Notes: generated from the letters alone by a model not told the origin. Counted from the first letter of the stretch, positions 27,304-36,387 are shown. The stretch is DNA of 38,834 nt from an uncultured Lactobacillus sp. (GCA_930989465.1 CAKNLX010000011.1:1-38834), one strand, 5' to 3'. Numbers and translations are program-made.

Positions 27304-28137
27304 TTAATTTGGAAATTTTCGATAAATTTTTTCAAATAAATCTTGATGAGTTCTGCCATTTCTTTGTTGCAAATAAGCTACCAAATCGCTAGCAAAACTA
27401 TCAGGTTCATCTACATAATCATCTAGCTTAGGGTACAAACTACCTAATACTAAATTGGTTTCACCAATCATAAGCGGTAATTGACTAGGATTATGACTAA
27501 ATTTAGCCCCAATAGCTGAAATTATCTCTTTGTATTTAGGGGCTTTTTCTAAAAGCAAAGTATCTGTAGGAATAAATTCGGTTAAATCATCCAAAACCCA
27601 CACTTTAAATTTATCTTTCAACTTTAGTCTAATAAGATCTTCACAAAGAGATAAGCGCACAGCGAATTCTGAAATAGGTTCTAATAAAATACTTTGAGCA
27701 AAAGTTGTAAAATTAACCAAATTTAATTTATGCAAGCTTTCATAATCCATTTGGTTAACCTGCTTTTTTGCCTTAAAAGACTGCATAATTTGCTGTTGCT
27801 TTTCTTCAGAAACAGGCTGCACCTTAAAAGGTAATTCTAACCCTGTAATTTCTTTTAACTGTAAAGCTTCTATTAAAAAGTTATTTTCCTTTAAAACTTT
27901 ACAATACATCCGATATACTTGCTTATTAGAAAAAAGATCAGGCTCTTCTTTAATTAAAGCATAGGCCTGATCTTCTTGTTTATTTGCACAATAGAGATCA
28001 CAAAGCTCCAAGATCACATCTAATGAATGCTCTCCTCGCAATGCTTCTTCTAAATTTTGAATTGCCGCAGCAAGATCTCCCTTGTGCTTATTTTCTTCAG
28101 CAAGTTTCAATAAATTCTTTTGACTTACTGATGTCAT
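27304..28137 (-). CDS. TPR-like helical repeat protein
   Basis: This 277-residue soluble protein of unknown role shows helical tetratricopeptide-type repeats in its first part (about residues 5-75, with LAEENKHKGDLAAAIQNLEE the clearest unit). The rest is a less regular helical region. No enzyme motif, signal or TM segment is visible. It begins 2 bases after the RNase J gene with a weak AAAGAAAGAA site, so the two are almost certainly cotranslated. The arrangement suggests a role with RNA decay or translation, but that is inference only. Confidence 0.75.
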   Translation of the reverse strand: MTSVSQKNLLKLAEENKHKGDLAAAIQNLEEALRGEHSLDVILELCDLYCANKQEDQAYALIKEEPDLFSNKQVYRMYCKVLKENNFLIEALQLKEITGLELPFKVQPVSEEKQQQIMQSFKAKKQVNQMDYESLHKLNLVNFTTFAQSILLEPISEFAVRLSLCEDLIRLKLKDKFKVWVLDDLTEFIPTDTLLLEKAPKYKEIISAIGAKFSHNPSQLPLMIGETNLVLGSLYPKLDDYVDEPDSFASDLVAYLQQRNGRTHQDLFEKIYRKFPN

Positions 28138-28139
28138 AA

Positions 28140-29912
28140 TTATTCTTTCTTTTCTTTATTATTTCTTGTTTTATTGTTTGATGAATGTGATTTGTTATTT
28201 TCTTGCTTTTTCTCATTACGCTTTTGCATAGCACGATGACGGTTTTGGTTTACTTCCATCACAACTGGCAAAATAACGGGACGACGATTTGTTTTCTTAT
28301 ATAAGAATTTCTCCAAATCGCTGCGAATATCTTGCTTTAATTCTGTCCAATCAAACTTCTTGTGCTCGAAGTTGCTGTTAATTGCCTTTTTAATCACATC
28401 AATTGAATCATTCATCAACTGTCTATTGGCTTTAATGTAGACAAATCCACGGCTAGTTACTTTAGGTTCTGCGATAATCTTTTTCTTTTTACGATCAATT
28501 GTAACTACAGCAATGAAAATACCATCATCAGAAAGCACTTCTCGATCGCGCAAAACAATGTTACCTACATCACCAACACCTGAGCCATCGATCATAGTGT
28601 CTTCACCAGGGACAGGATCAGATAAGTAGAAGCGTTTCTTCTTAAAGTCGTAGTCTAAGCAATCACCATTTTTAGTAATATAGATATTCTTAGGACTCAT
28701 ACCAGTCTTAATAGCCAAGCTACGAACAATTTCTAATAATCTATACTCACCAATAACTGGGATTAAGAACTTAGGCTTTAAAGTATCAATCAATAATTGG
28801 ATATCACGACCGGTTGCATGCCCACTAGTATGCATGTTGCGGCCCAATTGAATAACTGTTCCGCCTGCTTTATAGACAAGGTCACTGGTTTCAGCCACCA
28901 TAGTTTCAACGGCATGAGATGGAGTTGTAGCAATAAAGACTAAATCACCATCATGAATAGTAATCATACTATGGCGCTTCTTAGCCATTTTTTGTAATGA
29001 GTTAAGTGGTTCACCCATTCGACCAGTTTCCAAAATAACTGTTTGATTATCTGGCACGGTCTTTAAATCCTTAACTCGCATTAAAAGGCCATCTGGCACA
29101 TCTAAATAACCTAATTTCATTGAAGTTCTAACAATTTTAGCCAAATCACGACCAGTTAAAAGTACTCTCTTTCCAGTAGCTTTAGCTGCGTTTAAAACTT
29201 CTTGCACGCGATTCAAATTAGATGCCTTAGCTGCAACGATAATTCGACCAGTTGCATTTCTAAAAACATTAGTTACAAAGTTACCAATATCTTGTTCTGA
29301 AACATTAGGATATGAAGCTTCCGCATTTGATGAATCACTTAAAAGAGCAAGAACTCCTTTTTGTTCAATTTCAGCTAAGCGATCCATATCAGTCCGGTAG
29401 TTGTCGGCAGCAGTTGGATCAAGCTTGAAATCACCAGTATAAACGATCTCACCTGCTGGAGTATGAACATCAATACCTAATGAATCAGGAATTGAGTGGG
29501 TAGTATGGAAGAATGAGATACTTGCATTCTTAAAATCGATTTCGGTATCTGCATCAATTACGTGGAATAAACTATTTTTGCGATGCTTATTTTCACGTTG
29601 AACTTCTATCTTGGCAAGTTCAATACTTAATTGAGAACCAAATACTGGAATATCATACTTACGCAAAATATATGGCAATGCACCAATTGAATCAGCATGC
29701 CCGTGCGTTAAAAAGATTCCTGCTACTCGGTCTCCATATTGTTCAAAGAAATCAAGATCAGGAATTACTACATCGATACCGAATAAAGAACTATCAGGAT
29801 ACTTCAGTCCGGCATCAAGAACAAAAATTTCATCATTAACCTGAACGGCAAACATGTCTTTACCCTGTTCACGTACACCGCTCAAGACCATAATCTTTAG
29901 TTGATTAGCCAT
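28140..29912 (-). CDS. rnjB: Ribonuclease J2
   Basis: This 590-residue metallo-beta-lactamase/beta-CASP nuclease works in mRNA decay and 5' processing, usually with RNase J1. The metal motif reads HGHADS (70-75): the last ligand His of the J1 motif HGHEDH is Ser. This is the mark of J2, which has weak activity alone. The beta-CASP domain and the conserved SGHATGRDI block follow. The C-terminal tail after about 560 is very rich in Asn, Lys and Arg. The ATG has AAAGGA. Its promoter is at 29989-30018. Confidence 0.92.
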   Translation of the reverse strand: MANQLKIMVLSGVREQGKDMFAVQVNDEIFVLDAGLKYPDSSLFGIDVVIPDLDFFEQYGDRVAGIFLTHGHADSIGALPYILRKYDIPVFGSQLSIELAKIEVQRENKHRKNSLFHVIDADTEIDFKNASISFFHTTHSIPDSLGIDVHTPAGEIVYTGDFKLDPTAADNYRTDMDRLAEIEQKGVLALLSDSSNAEASYPNVSEQDIGNFVTNVFRNATGRIIVAAKASNLNRVQEVLNAAKATGKRVLLTGRDLAKIVRTSMKLGYLDVPDGLLMRVKDLKTVPDNQTVILETGRMGEPLNSLQKMAKKRHSMITIHDGDLVFIATTPSHAVETMVAETSDLVYKAGGTVIQLGRNMHTSGHATGRDIQLLIDTLKPKFLIPVIGEYRLLEIVRSLAIKTGMSPKNIYITKNGDCLDYDFKKKRFYLSDPVPGEDTMIDGSGVGDVGNIVLRDREVLSDDGIFIAVVTIDRKKKKIIAEPKVTSRGFVYIKANRQLMNDSIDVIKKAINSNFEHKKFDWTELKQDIRSDLEKFLYKKTNRRPVILPVVMEVNQNRHRAMQKRNEKKQENNKSHSSNNKTRNNKEKKE

Positions 29913-29988
29913 TATATTTCCTTTTCTATATTAAAATTTTTAATTTTTTATGGATCTAAAAGATCACAACGTAAAAATATCTGTTTCA

Positions 29989-30018
29989 ATTTTAGCATAA
30001 AGGAGGAAAATATGACAG
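29989..30018 (-). promoter_or_regulatory. rnjB promoter
   Basis: -35 CTGTCA (30013-30018) and extended -10 TGC-TAAAAT (29989-29994), 18 bases apart on the minus strand, directly after the rpsO terminator. Confidence 0.55.
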
Positions 30019-30022
30019 ATGC

Positions 30023-30053
30023 AAAAAAAGCCAACCCTATGGTTGACTTTTCT
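30023..30053 (-). terminator. Terminator of rpsO
   Basis: Ten-pair stem (AAAGTCAACC with GGTTGGCTTT, one wobble), a short loop and seven T on the minus strand. Confidence 0.88.
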
Positions 30054-30071
30054 TTCGTTATGATTAAGAAA

Positions 30072-30341
30072 TTAACGACGAAGACCTAACTTCTTGATCA
30101 ATTCACGGTAACGGTTAACGTCGTTGTTTTCTAAGTAACGAAGCAAGTTACGACGGTGACCGATCTTCTTAAGCAAACCAACGTATGAGTGGTGGTCGTG
30201 CTTGTGGCTCTTCATGTGGTCAGTCAAGTTGTTGATGTCTGCAGTTAAAAGAGCAACTTGAACTTCTACAGAACCAGTGTCGCCTTCGTGAGTTGCGTAT
30301 TCTTTAATAATGTTGTCTTTTTCAGTTTTTGAAATTGCCAT
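30072..30341 (-). CDS. rpsO: 30S ribosomal protein S15
   Basis: This 89-residue protein binds 16S rRNA early in assembly of the 30S platform. The conserved blocks [14 protein letters not shown] (about 20-34) and [14 protein letters not shown] are present, and its length is exact for S15. I start at the ATG at 30341 with AAAGGTGA; the longer ORF start has no family support. Its leader holds a long hairpin that may be an S15 feedback site. Confidence 0.97.
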   Translation of the reverse strand: MAISKTEKDNIIKEYATHEGDTGSVEVQVALLTADINNLTDHMKSHKHDHHSYVGLLKKIGHRRNLLRYLENNDVNRYRELIKKLGLRR

Positions 30342-30368
30342 AAAAATTTCACCTTTCATAAATAATTG

Positions 30369-30417
30369 CCATTAACAACGTTTACCGTCGGTGTGAGCGG
30401 GTAAACAGCGTTAACGG
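30369..30417 (-). promoter_or_regulatory. Long hairpin in the rpsO leader, possible S15 feedback site
   Basis: Segments 30400-30417 and 30369-30386 pair over 18 positions with one mismatch and three G-U pairs, around a 13-base loop (CGCTCACACCGAC on the minus strand). The hairpin starts about 6 bases after the start of transcription and ends 17 bases before the ribosome site. It has no T-run, so it is not a terminator. S15 is known to repress its own mRNA through varied leader structures in many bacteria. Confidence 0.6.
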
Positions 30418-30429
30418 TTCACTCGAACT

Positions 30430-30458
30430 ATATTACACAATATTTTTTAAAAAAGCAA
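30430..30458 (-). promoter_or_regulatory. rpsO promoter
   Basis: -35 TTGCTT (30453-30458) and -10 TAATAT (30430-30435), 17 bases apart on the minus strand. Confidence 0.75.
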
Positions 30459-30470
30459 GCTCAAATTATC

Positions 30471-30499
30471 TTGCATCCCAAGTGGTTCTTAAGTATAAT
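30471..30499 (+). promoter_or_regulatory. rpsT promoter
   Basis: -35 TTGCAT (30471-30476) and -10 TATAAT (30494-30499), 17 bases apart. It is back to back with the rpsO promoter. Confidence 0.85.
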
Positions 30500-30537
30500 G
30501 GATGAAGTAAATTTCTAAATCATTGGAGGTGAATTTC

Positions 30538-30795
30538 ATGCCACAAATCAAATCAGCTATCAAACGTGTTAAGACGCAAAACGCTACTAACAAACGCAAC
30601 GCTTCTGAATTGAGCAAGTTAAGAACTGCTGTTAAGAAGTTCAAGAACGCTGTTGAAAGTGATAGTAAAGAAGACGTCTCCAAATTGCATTTAGAAGCTG
30701 TTCGCGCTTTGGACAAGGCTGCTTCAAAGGGCTTAATCCACAAGAACAAGGCTGCTCGTGACAAGAGTCGTTTAACTAAATTAGCAAACAAGTAA
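30538..30795 (+). CDS. rpsT: 30S ribosomal protein S20
   Basis: This 85-residue, very basic helical protein binds 16S rRNA in the 30S body. It opens with [13 protein letters not shown] and keeps the conserved [12 protein letters not shown] block near the end. I start at the ATG at 30538, 6 bases after GGAGGTGAA; the five residues in front in the longer reading are not part of S20. It is a single gene convergent with holA. Confidence 0.97.
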   Translation: MPQIKSAIKRVKTQNATNKRNASELSKLRTAVKKFKNAVESDSKEDVSKLHLEAVRALDKAASKGLIHKNKAARDKSRLTKLANK

Positions 30796-30813
30796 TTTTA
30801 CTTATTACTAATC

Positions 30814-30852
30814 AAAAAGAGAGAAGAAATTTGATTTCTTCTCTCTTTTTTT
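30814..30852. terminator. Bidirectional terminator between rpsT and holA
   Basis: Perfect 17-bp stem (AAAAAGAGAGAAGAAAT and its complement) with a 3-base loop and T-runs on both sides. Confidence 0.92.
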
Positions 30853-30855
30853 GCT

Positions 30856-31842
30856 TTAAACAGATAATACAAACAACTTTAAGAAATTGTCTTCATGATA
30901 TGTTCCATTTTTGTAATTAAACTCCAGTTGAATTGCTTTTTGCAATAACTGCTCTAATTTAGAAATATTTAACTTATTTTTTAAAGCCAATTTTACTCTA
31001 TAGGGATGGACGCTGAGTTCTTTCACAATTTGTACTTCGCTTCTACCCCTTTTAGCTAGAATTTTTACCACTAATATTAATTCTAATTGGTTTTCAAAAA
31101 CTGCTAGCAGTTGAATCGGATTTGTACCTTCTCTTAATTGATTATCAAGACGCTCTATGGCTTCTTGATAATTTTTATTTAATGCGGCCTCTAAAATAGC
31201 AAAAATATTTTGCGCTAATGATAAATCCACGTTCTGCATAACGGATTTTTCAGTGATCTTATTATCACTAGCTGCCATCTTTAATTTCTGATAATTACTT
31301 AAAATAGTATCAATAACTTGATCGCTGCGTTCAATTAATAGTTGCAAAGCAGATTGCGTAATAGTATATCCTTCAGCTTTAATAAGCGATTTTACTACTG
31401 CCCCTACTTCATAAGAACGAATAGTTGGCTCAACCACATTAAACTGCTTTAAGACCGTCTTAGTCAGCTTTTTACGACGATCAAGTTTATCATATGAAGC
31501 AACAATTACCACTACATCTTCTAATTCATTTAGATTATCAAAAATTTTCTGTAAATCATCCATCTGTTTCTTTAGCTTTTTTGGTACCTTTGCCGTTAAG
31601 AAAAATGGATTTTTTATAAGGATTAATTTATTTTCACTAAATAAACTCGATTCTGTCAAACTAGCAATTAATTCATCCAAACTATCATTTTCACAATCTA
31701 CACTAACATGCTCTAAGTCCTTAAATTGATCTTCTTTAATATATGAATTAGCTAGATAATCATTAAGAAAATCATCTCCACCCCAAATCAAAGTATGGGG
31801 GTTATTATTATTCGTATTTTTAAATAAAGAAAGTAAGGTCAT
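30856..31842 (-). CDS. holA: DNA polymerase III delta subunit
   Basis: This 328-residue clamp-loader subunit opens the beta clamp. It has the delta fold order: an AAA-like N-terminal domain with the IWGGDDFL start and ENKLILIKNP near 80-90, a middle domain, and a C-terminal helical collar domain with the conserved NPIQLLA. It lacks a working P-loop, as expected for delta. It overlaps comEC by 4 bases and ends the comEA-comEC-holA operon, a standard Firmicute order. Confidence 0.94.
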   Translation of the reverse strand: MTLLSLFKNTNNNNPHTLIWGGDDFLNDYLANSYIKEDQFKDLEHVSVDCENDSLDELIASLTESSLFSENKLILIKNPFFLTAKVPKKLKKQMDDLQKIFDNLNELEDVVVIVASYDKLDRRKKLTKTVLKQFNVVEPTIRSYEVGAVVKSLIKAEGYTITQSALQLLIERSDQVIDTILSNYQKLKMAASDNKITEKSVMQNVDLSLAQNIFAILEAALNKNYQEAIERLDNQLREGTNPIQLLAVFENQLELILVVKILAKRGRSEVQIVKELSVHPYRVKLALKNKLNISKLEQLLQKAIQLEFNYKNGTYHEDNFLKLFVLSV

Positions 31843-34127
31843 TTTTTACCCCGCTTCAAAAAGTAATTAAATTCTGATTTTTGCATTCCACCATAATACC
31901 AGCTAATCATACCACAGTCTTGGGTTGAAACCCATGGTATCTGTTGTTCACTAAGCGTGGTTAGCGTCTCTTGATGTGGGTGACCAAAACGGTTCTTTCG
32001 TCCTGCTGAAATAAAAACTTTTTGCGGATGAATCACTCGTAGAAAATCCGGATTGGATGAAGTTTTACTACCATGATGTCCCAATTTGAAATAATCAACA
32101 GATAAATTGGATTTCTGCATAATCTCTTTTTCTCCTTCCTGGCCTAAATCTCCTGTAAAAAGCCAATTCTTATTGGCGACTCTAAAGAATAAACTCAAAG
32201 AATCCTCATTCTTTCCTTCTCCAGGTTGGTACGGATAAACCACATTAAACGTAATTTTAGGCTCTTTTACTTGCATCCCTGCCAGTAGTTCAACTAATTT
32301 AGTATGTTTAATTCGACCATTTAATCTTTTTTGAAAAGAAGGATTATTAATCAAACCTTTAGCCATAAAAATTCTTTTCACATTAACTTGCTCAAGTAGC
32401 GGCCCTAAATCACCAACATGGTCTGCATCCTGATGCGAAACAAATACTCCATCAAGTGTACTAATCCCCAAACTTTTTAGAAAAGGAATAGTAATACGAT
32501 TGACTTGGGGTGTTACTTTTTTACCCGAAAAATTCAGCTTTCCCCCTGTGTCAATCATATATGCCTTGCGCGGAAACGGAGTAGTAATCAAAATACTATC
32601 TCCTTGTCCTACATCAATGAAGGTTACTTGTCCTCGCAACGGAAAATGTATCATGCCGAAAAATATTAGATAAGTGCTAATTAAAACCATGCTTAATTCT
32701 TTTTTATTAAATTTCCATTCCGGACGTTCTCTTAAAGCAATTATCAGCAACATTGTTATCAATATTAAAATTAAACACTGCCACCAATTTATTTTGCCAA
32801 ATGTTAATAACCCTAATTGGGTATTAGATAAACTACCAATTGCTTTTTCACCCAATTCCAAAATCTGTTCAAATAATGGAGCCAATTTTTTAGTAAAGCT
32901 AAATAATACGATATTGGTAAACGTTACAGGCATAACAACCCAATTAAAATAAGGGACCACCATCAAATTAAATAAAACAGTCAGGAAATTAACCTGGTAA
33001 AAATAAAACAGTAATAATGGCGTTAATAGCACATTCAATAAAATCGATTGTTGCATTTTGCCAAATTTATTTGTCAGCTGTAAGCCTAAAGCCAACAAAT
33101 AACTCAAAATTGCTCCAGCCATCATAAACAGACGTGGCACAATCATAATATGCAAAATGCAAGCTAAGCCCAATATATCAATTGCCGCTACTCGATATCC
33201 TTTGAATTTGCAAATTTTACCTAGAAAGTACGTTAAGCTGGCCCTAACAAATCCTGCTTGCCCATAGCTTAAAAAGATGCCCAACAATAGCACTGCGCAA
33301 CAACAAATAAATGCTTCTTCATCTGTCATTTTTAAGTAAAAACAGATTGTACTAATTATTAAGACGTATAATCCAACGTGCAAACCAGAAATGCTTAATA
33401 AGTGAATAACTCCCAAATCACGATAATTATTCAGAATTTCTTGATTTTCTTGCGCATTATTTTCACCTAAAAGTAATTCACTGGCAAAAAAGCCTAATAA
33501 TTGTGGCATTTTTTGAAAATAATTTTGCAAATTAAAGCGCAATTTATGCAAACCAGTAATTACGTCATTTGATTTGACAGCCTTCATCTCGCAGCTAAAA
33601 TATTTTATCTTTTGAGTGATTCCTTTTGCCGCGTAATAAGTTTGATAATCAAATTCGCCAATATTAGTTGCAGGTTCAATAATTCCGCATTCATCTTTAA
33701 TCTGGCTAACTATCAATGGCAGTCCTTGCTTTAAATTATTTTCTTGTTCAGTTGGTACTTTGCCACTTATTAAGATTTTCCCCTGCTTAAAATGACCTAC
33801 GCCCGTTAAATAATTATCTTTAACACGAACTTGATCGGGATAAATCTGTATTTGACTTTGCTCAGATAATTCAAAATGCACTTCTTTTTTATTCAAAATA
33901 ATCGAACCAATAAATAGAGTGACTAGTACTAAAACCAATTTCAAGCTAGCAGCATATTTTTTTAACAATAAAAAGGAAAAATAACCAGTAGCAGAAATGC
34001 AAACTATTTTTTGACTGAATGAGTCACAAATAAATGCTAAAAAAGAGATTGCAATCAATAATAAAGCTGTTAATAAATAAAATCCAACATCATTTTTAAA
34101 CAGTGAGTTGATCCTTGAGACTGGCAA
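31839..34127 (-). CDS. comEC: ComEC/Rec2 DNA-uptake channel protein
   Basis: This 762-residue membrane protein would form the channel for single-stranded DNA in natural transformation. It has N-terminal TM segments, a soluble part (about 95-190), the multi-TM competence domain (about 215-480, with LLSISGLHVGLY), and a C-terminal metallo-beta-lactamase domain from about 495 (FIDVGQGDS, SHQDADHVGD). All parts are present, with no frameshift. The start is TTG, 7 bases after an AGGAGAG that lies inside comEA. The genes overlap by 32 bases, so translation is coupled. Confidence 0.94.
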   Translation of the reverse strand: MPVSRINSLFKNDVGFYLLTALLLIAISFLAFICDSFSQKIVCISATGYFSFLLLKKYAASLKLVLVLVTLFIGSIILNKKEVHFELSEQSQIQIYPDQVRVKDNYLTGVGHFKQGKILISGKVPTEQENNLKQGLPLIVSQIKDECGIIEPATNIGEFDYQTYYAAKGITQKIKYFSCEMKAVKSNDVITGLHKLRFNLQNYFQKMPQLLGFFASELLLGENNAQENQEILNNYRDLGVIHLLSISGLHVGLYVLIISTICFYLKMTDEEAFICCCAVLLLGIFLSYGQAGFVRASLTYFLGKICKFKGYRVAAIDILGLACILHIMIVPRLFMMAGAILSYLLALGLQLTNKFGKMQQSILLNVLLTPLLLFYFYQVNFLTVLFNLMVVPYFNWVVMPVTFTNIVLFSFTKKLAPLFEQILELGEKAIGSLSNTQLGLLTFGKINWWQCLILILITMLLIIALRERPEWKFNKKELSMVLISTYLIFFGMIHFPLRGQVTFIDVGQGDSILITTPFPRKAYMIDTGGKLNFSGKKVTPQVNRITIPFLKSLGISTLDGVFVSHQDADHVGDLGPLLEQVNVKRIFMAKGLINNPSFQKRLNGRIKHTKLVELLAGMQVKEPKITFNVVYPYQPGEGKNEDSLSLFFRVANKNWLFTGDLGQEGEKEIMQKSNLSVDYFKLGHHGSKTSSNPDFLRVIHPQKVFISAGRKNRFGHPHQETLTTLSEQQIPWVSTQDCGMISWYYGGMQKSEFNYFLKRGKK

Positions 34128-34794
34128 AAGTCTTCTCTCCTATTCCTGATACCTGCATTAAATCCTCCACTTTTTTAAATGAGCCATTTTGTTCACGGTA
34201 GGCAATAATTTGCTCTGCTTTCTTTTCTCCTATTCCCGTTAATTTCTGTAAGCCAGCTACATCTGCTGTATTTAAATTAACCTTTTCCCCACTTCCTTGA
34301 TTTTCAGAGGAGCTATTAGCAGCCGCTGAAGCTGAATTATTGCCCGTACCAGCAGTTAATGCACTATCTACTTTTTCGCCTTTATACGGAATATGAATCT
34401 TGTCTTGATCCTTTAATAAAATAGCCCGATTAATCGCCTTTAATTGCGCTTTATCCGTAGTTCCACCGGCGGCTTCAATTAACTCTTGCAATCTAGCCCC
34501 ATTTTTTAACGTATAAACTCCCTGATGCTTAACGGCACCTGAAATATCGCAAGTTACTGTTTTAGACTCAGAAGAAGCAACATTAGACGCGTTGCTTACT
34601 GAACTAGCATTAGCCGCAGAATTATTATTTGAGCTCATATTACTAGACTGACTTACTTTCTGATTATTATCAAATGAAGGCTCCTCTGCCCCATCTCCTT
34701 TTTTAAGCCATAGTCCACCTAGTAGCAATACAACCGCTACAATGAAATATAATTTCTTTTCCAACACAAATTCTTTAATTTTTTCAAAATCCAT
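34096..34794 (-). CDS. comEA: ComEA DNA receptor
   Basis: This 232-residue DNA-binding protein is anchored by one N-terminal TM segment (about 15-30). A low-complexity Ser/Asn/Ala linker (about 38-72) leads to a SLBB domain (about 76-135, DISGAVKHQGVYTL). A second linker and two helix-hairpin-helix motifs (about 172-232, LQKLTGIGEKKA and LMQVSGIGEKTF) follow. It hands DNA to ComEC. The ATG has AGAGGTGA. The gene begins just 29 bases after the upstream operon's terminator, so how it is transcribed is unclear. Confidence 0.94.
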   Translation of the reverse strand: MDFEKIKEFVLEKKLYFIVAVVLLLGGLWLKKGDGAEEPSFDNNQKVSQSSNMSSNNNSAANASSVSNASNVASSESKTVTCDISGAVKHQGVYTLKNGARLQELIEAAGGTTDKAQLKAINRAILLKDQDKIHIPYKGEKVDSALTAGTGNNSASAAANSSSENQGSGEKVNLNTADVAGLQKLTGIGEKKAEQIIAYREQNGSFKKVEDLMQVSGIGEKTFASLKDQLTV

Positions 34795-34822
34795 AAAATT
34801 TCACCTCTACTATTTAATACGC

Positions 34823-34853
34823 AAAAAAAGCCCAGAATTTTTTTCTGGACTTT
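34823..34853 (-). terminator. Terminator of the ftsW-sepM operon
   Basis: Stem AAAGTCCAGAA with TTCTGGGCTTT (one wobble) and seven T on the minus strand, between sepM and comEA. Confidence 0.88.
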
Positions 34854-34872
34854 AATTTTTTTGCAAAAATTT

Positions 34873-35907
34873 TTAGTAATGTGATTTCAAATAGTTCAGA
34901 GCATCATCAAAAGTATCTACTGGAACTATTTTCATCTTTGTATGGATTTTTTTAGCAGTTCTTTTAGCTACAGCATAATTAGTTTCACTCTTTTTCACGC
35001 TTGATGAATCAGTTGGGGCAAAGAAGACTTCTGCTCCTTCTCGGCTGGCTGCTACTACCTTTTTATCGACCCCACCGATAATGCCGACCTTACCTGTTGG
35101 TGAAATTGTGCCTGTACCGGCAATTTTATGTCCATGACTAAGATTTTGCTTGCTGAATACTTCGTAACTTTCCAAAGTAAACATTAAACCAGCAGATGGA
35201 CCACCGATTTCGCCAGCATTAATTGCTAGTTTAGGCTTAGTTTTAACTTCAACATGTTCAACTAGCTGAATACCAATTCCCGGTTTATTGGTTCCCTTAA
35301 CTTTAACAACTTTACCGCTGATCTTCTTCGTTTGTTTTTCTCTTAAAACTGAAATAGTTATTTTGGAACCAATTTTTTGCTTACGTAAATATGTCATCAT
35401 TTCTTCTGTTGAATGAAAACGATGACCATTTGCACCTAAAACAGTATCTCCGATTCTGAGTTTATGCTTAAAGCTAGAATTCTTTTGAACTTCCATTACA
35501 TAAACGCCTAAATACTGCAAACTATGCTTTTTACCGGCCTTTTTAGCTGCATAATAAATCGCATTTTGTTGACTAGTTTCCATATACCAATCTTGCAACT
35601 CATTATATTGCACACTAGTCTGACCACCGAGTAATTCCTTGCTAGGAACTCGTTCATCATACGGCTTAGTGTAACTCCACAAGTATTGCAAAATAGATGC
35701 CGGCCTACTAGTTACGCTAACGGTGACTAAGTAAAAATTATCCGGCTTTTTATTTTTGGATTTAATAAACTGACTCACCGGAACCGCTTCACCCGGAGAT
35801 TCAATAAAATAATCCGTTGGCCAAAATATTAATATACCAACAACTAAAATAGCAATAAGTGCAAGCAGCCAATTTCGTAATTGATGCTTCTTATTCTGCG
35901 TATTCAT
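34873..35907 (-). CDS. sepM: SepM/YlbL-family PDZ-Lon serine protease
   Basis: This 344-residue membrane-anchored protease has one N-terminal TM segment (about 13-29), a PDZ domain (about 125-215, LRIGDTVLGANG), and a Lon-type protease domain with the Ser238 (GPSAGL)-Lys283 (GGVDKKVVAA) dyad. In streptococci the family trims a competence pheromone; in Bacillus YlbL acts in division control. It overlaps coaD by 17 bases. Its job in lactobacilli is not settled. Confidence 0.9.
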   Translation of the reverse strand: MNTQNKKHQLRNWLLALIAILVVGILIFWPTDYFIESPGEAVPVSQFIKSKNKKPDNFYLVTVSVTSRPASILQYLWSYTKPYDERVPSKELLGGQTSVQYNELQDWYMETSQQNAIYYAAKKAGKKHSLQYLGVYVMEVQKNSSFKHKLRIGDTVLGANGHRFHSTEEMMTYLRKQKIGSKITISVLREKQTKKISGKVVKVKGTNKPGIGIQLVEHVEVKTKPKLAINAGEIGGPSAGLMFTLESYEVFSKQNLSHGHKIAGTGTISPTGKVGIIGGVDKKVVAASREGAEVFFAPTDSSSVKKSETNYAVAKRTAKKIHTKMKIVPVDTFDDALNYLKSHY

Positions 35908-36385
35908 TGTTTAATTTCTTTCTTAAAGCCTTAGCAGCTTTTTCAGGTAAAAATTGACTAACGTCTTTGTCAAATCTAGCCAATTCCTTGATCATGCTGG
36001 AAGCTACAAACGAATTTTCTGGACTGCTAAACAATAAAACTGTGTTAATATCCGGAGCCAAGCGTTTATTAATTCCCGCAATTTCTTGTTCATATCGAAA
36101 ATCAGCACTATTACGGACTCCACGTACTATTGCCTTAGCTTTTAATTCATGAGCCAAATCAACTGTAATCTCATCTGGCTTTTCTAAAACTTCGATGTTA
36201 GCAATATCTTTTAATGCATCCCTCGCAAAATCAGCTCTTTCTGCTGGAGAAAACAGATAATGCTTAGAAGTATTAGTCATTGCTACTAAATAAACTTTTT
36301 CAAAAATTTGAGCTGCTTTTTTTGCCGTTTCAATATGTCCATTTGTGATAGGATCAAAACTCCCTGGAAAAAGTGCAATAGTCAT
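35891..36385 (-). CDS. coaD: Phosphopantetheine adenylyltransferase
   Basis: This 164-residue enzyme joins ATP and phosphopantetheine to make dephospho-CoA. It has the nucleotidyltransferase motif GSFDPITNGH (8-17) with catalytic His17, and the later block NTSKHYLFSPAER. Length is normal. It starts 2 bases after rsmD in the operon. Confidence 0.97.
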   Translation of the reverse strand: MTIALFPGSFDPITNGHIETAKKAAQIFEKVYLVAMTNTSKHYLFSPAERADFARDALKDIANIEVLEKPDEITVDLAHELKAKAIVRGVRNSADFRYEQEIAGINKRLAPDINTVLLFSSPENSFVASSMIKELARFDKDVSQFLPEKAAKALRKKLNNEYAE

Positions 36386-36387
36386 TT

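Noticed and set aside
30012-30089. Plus-strand ORF of 25 codons with a perfect AAAGGAGG ribosome site
   Set aside because: It covers the rpsO terminator and the rpsO stop region, and its AGGAGG falls in the spacer of the rnjB promoter. No plus-strand promoter fits, and the sequence is explained by the minus-strand signals.
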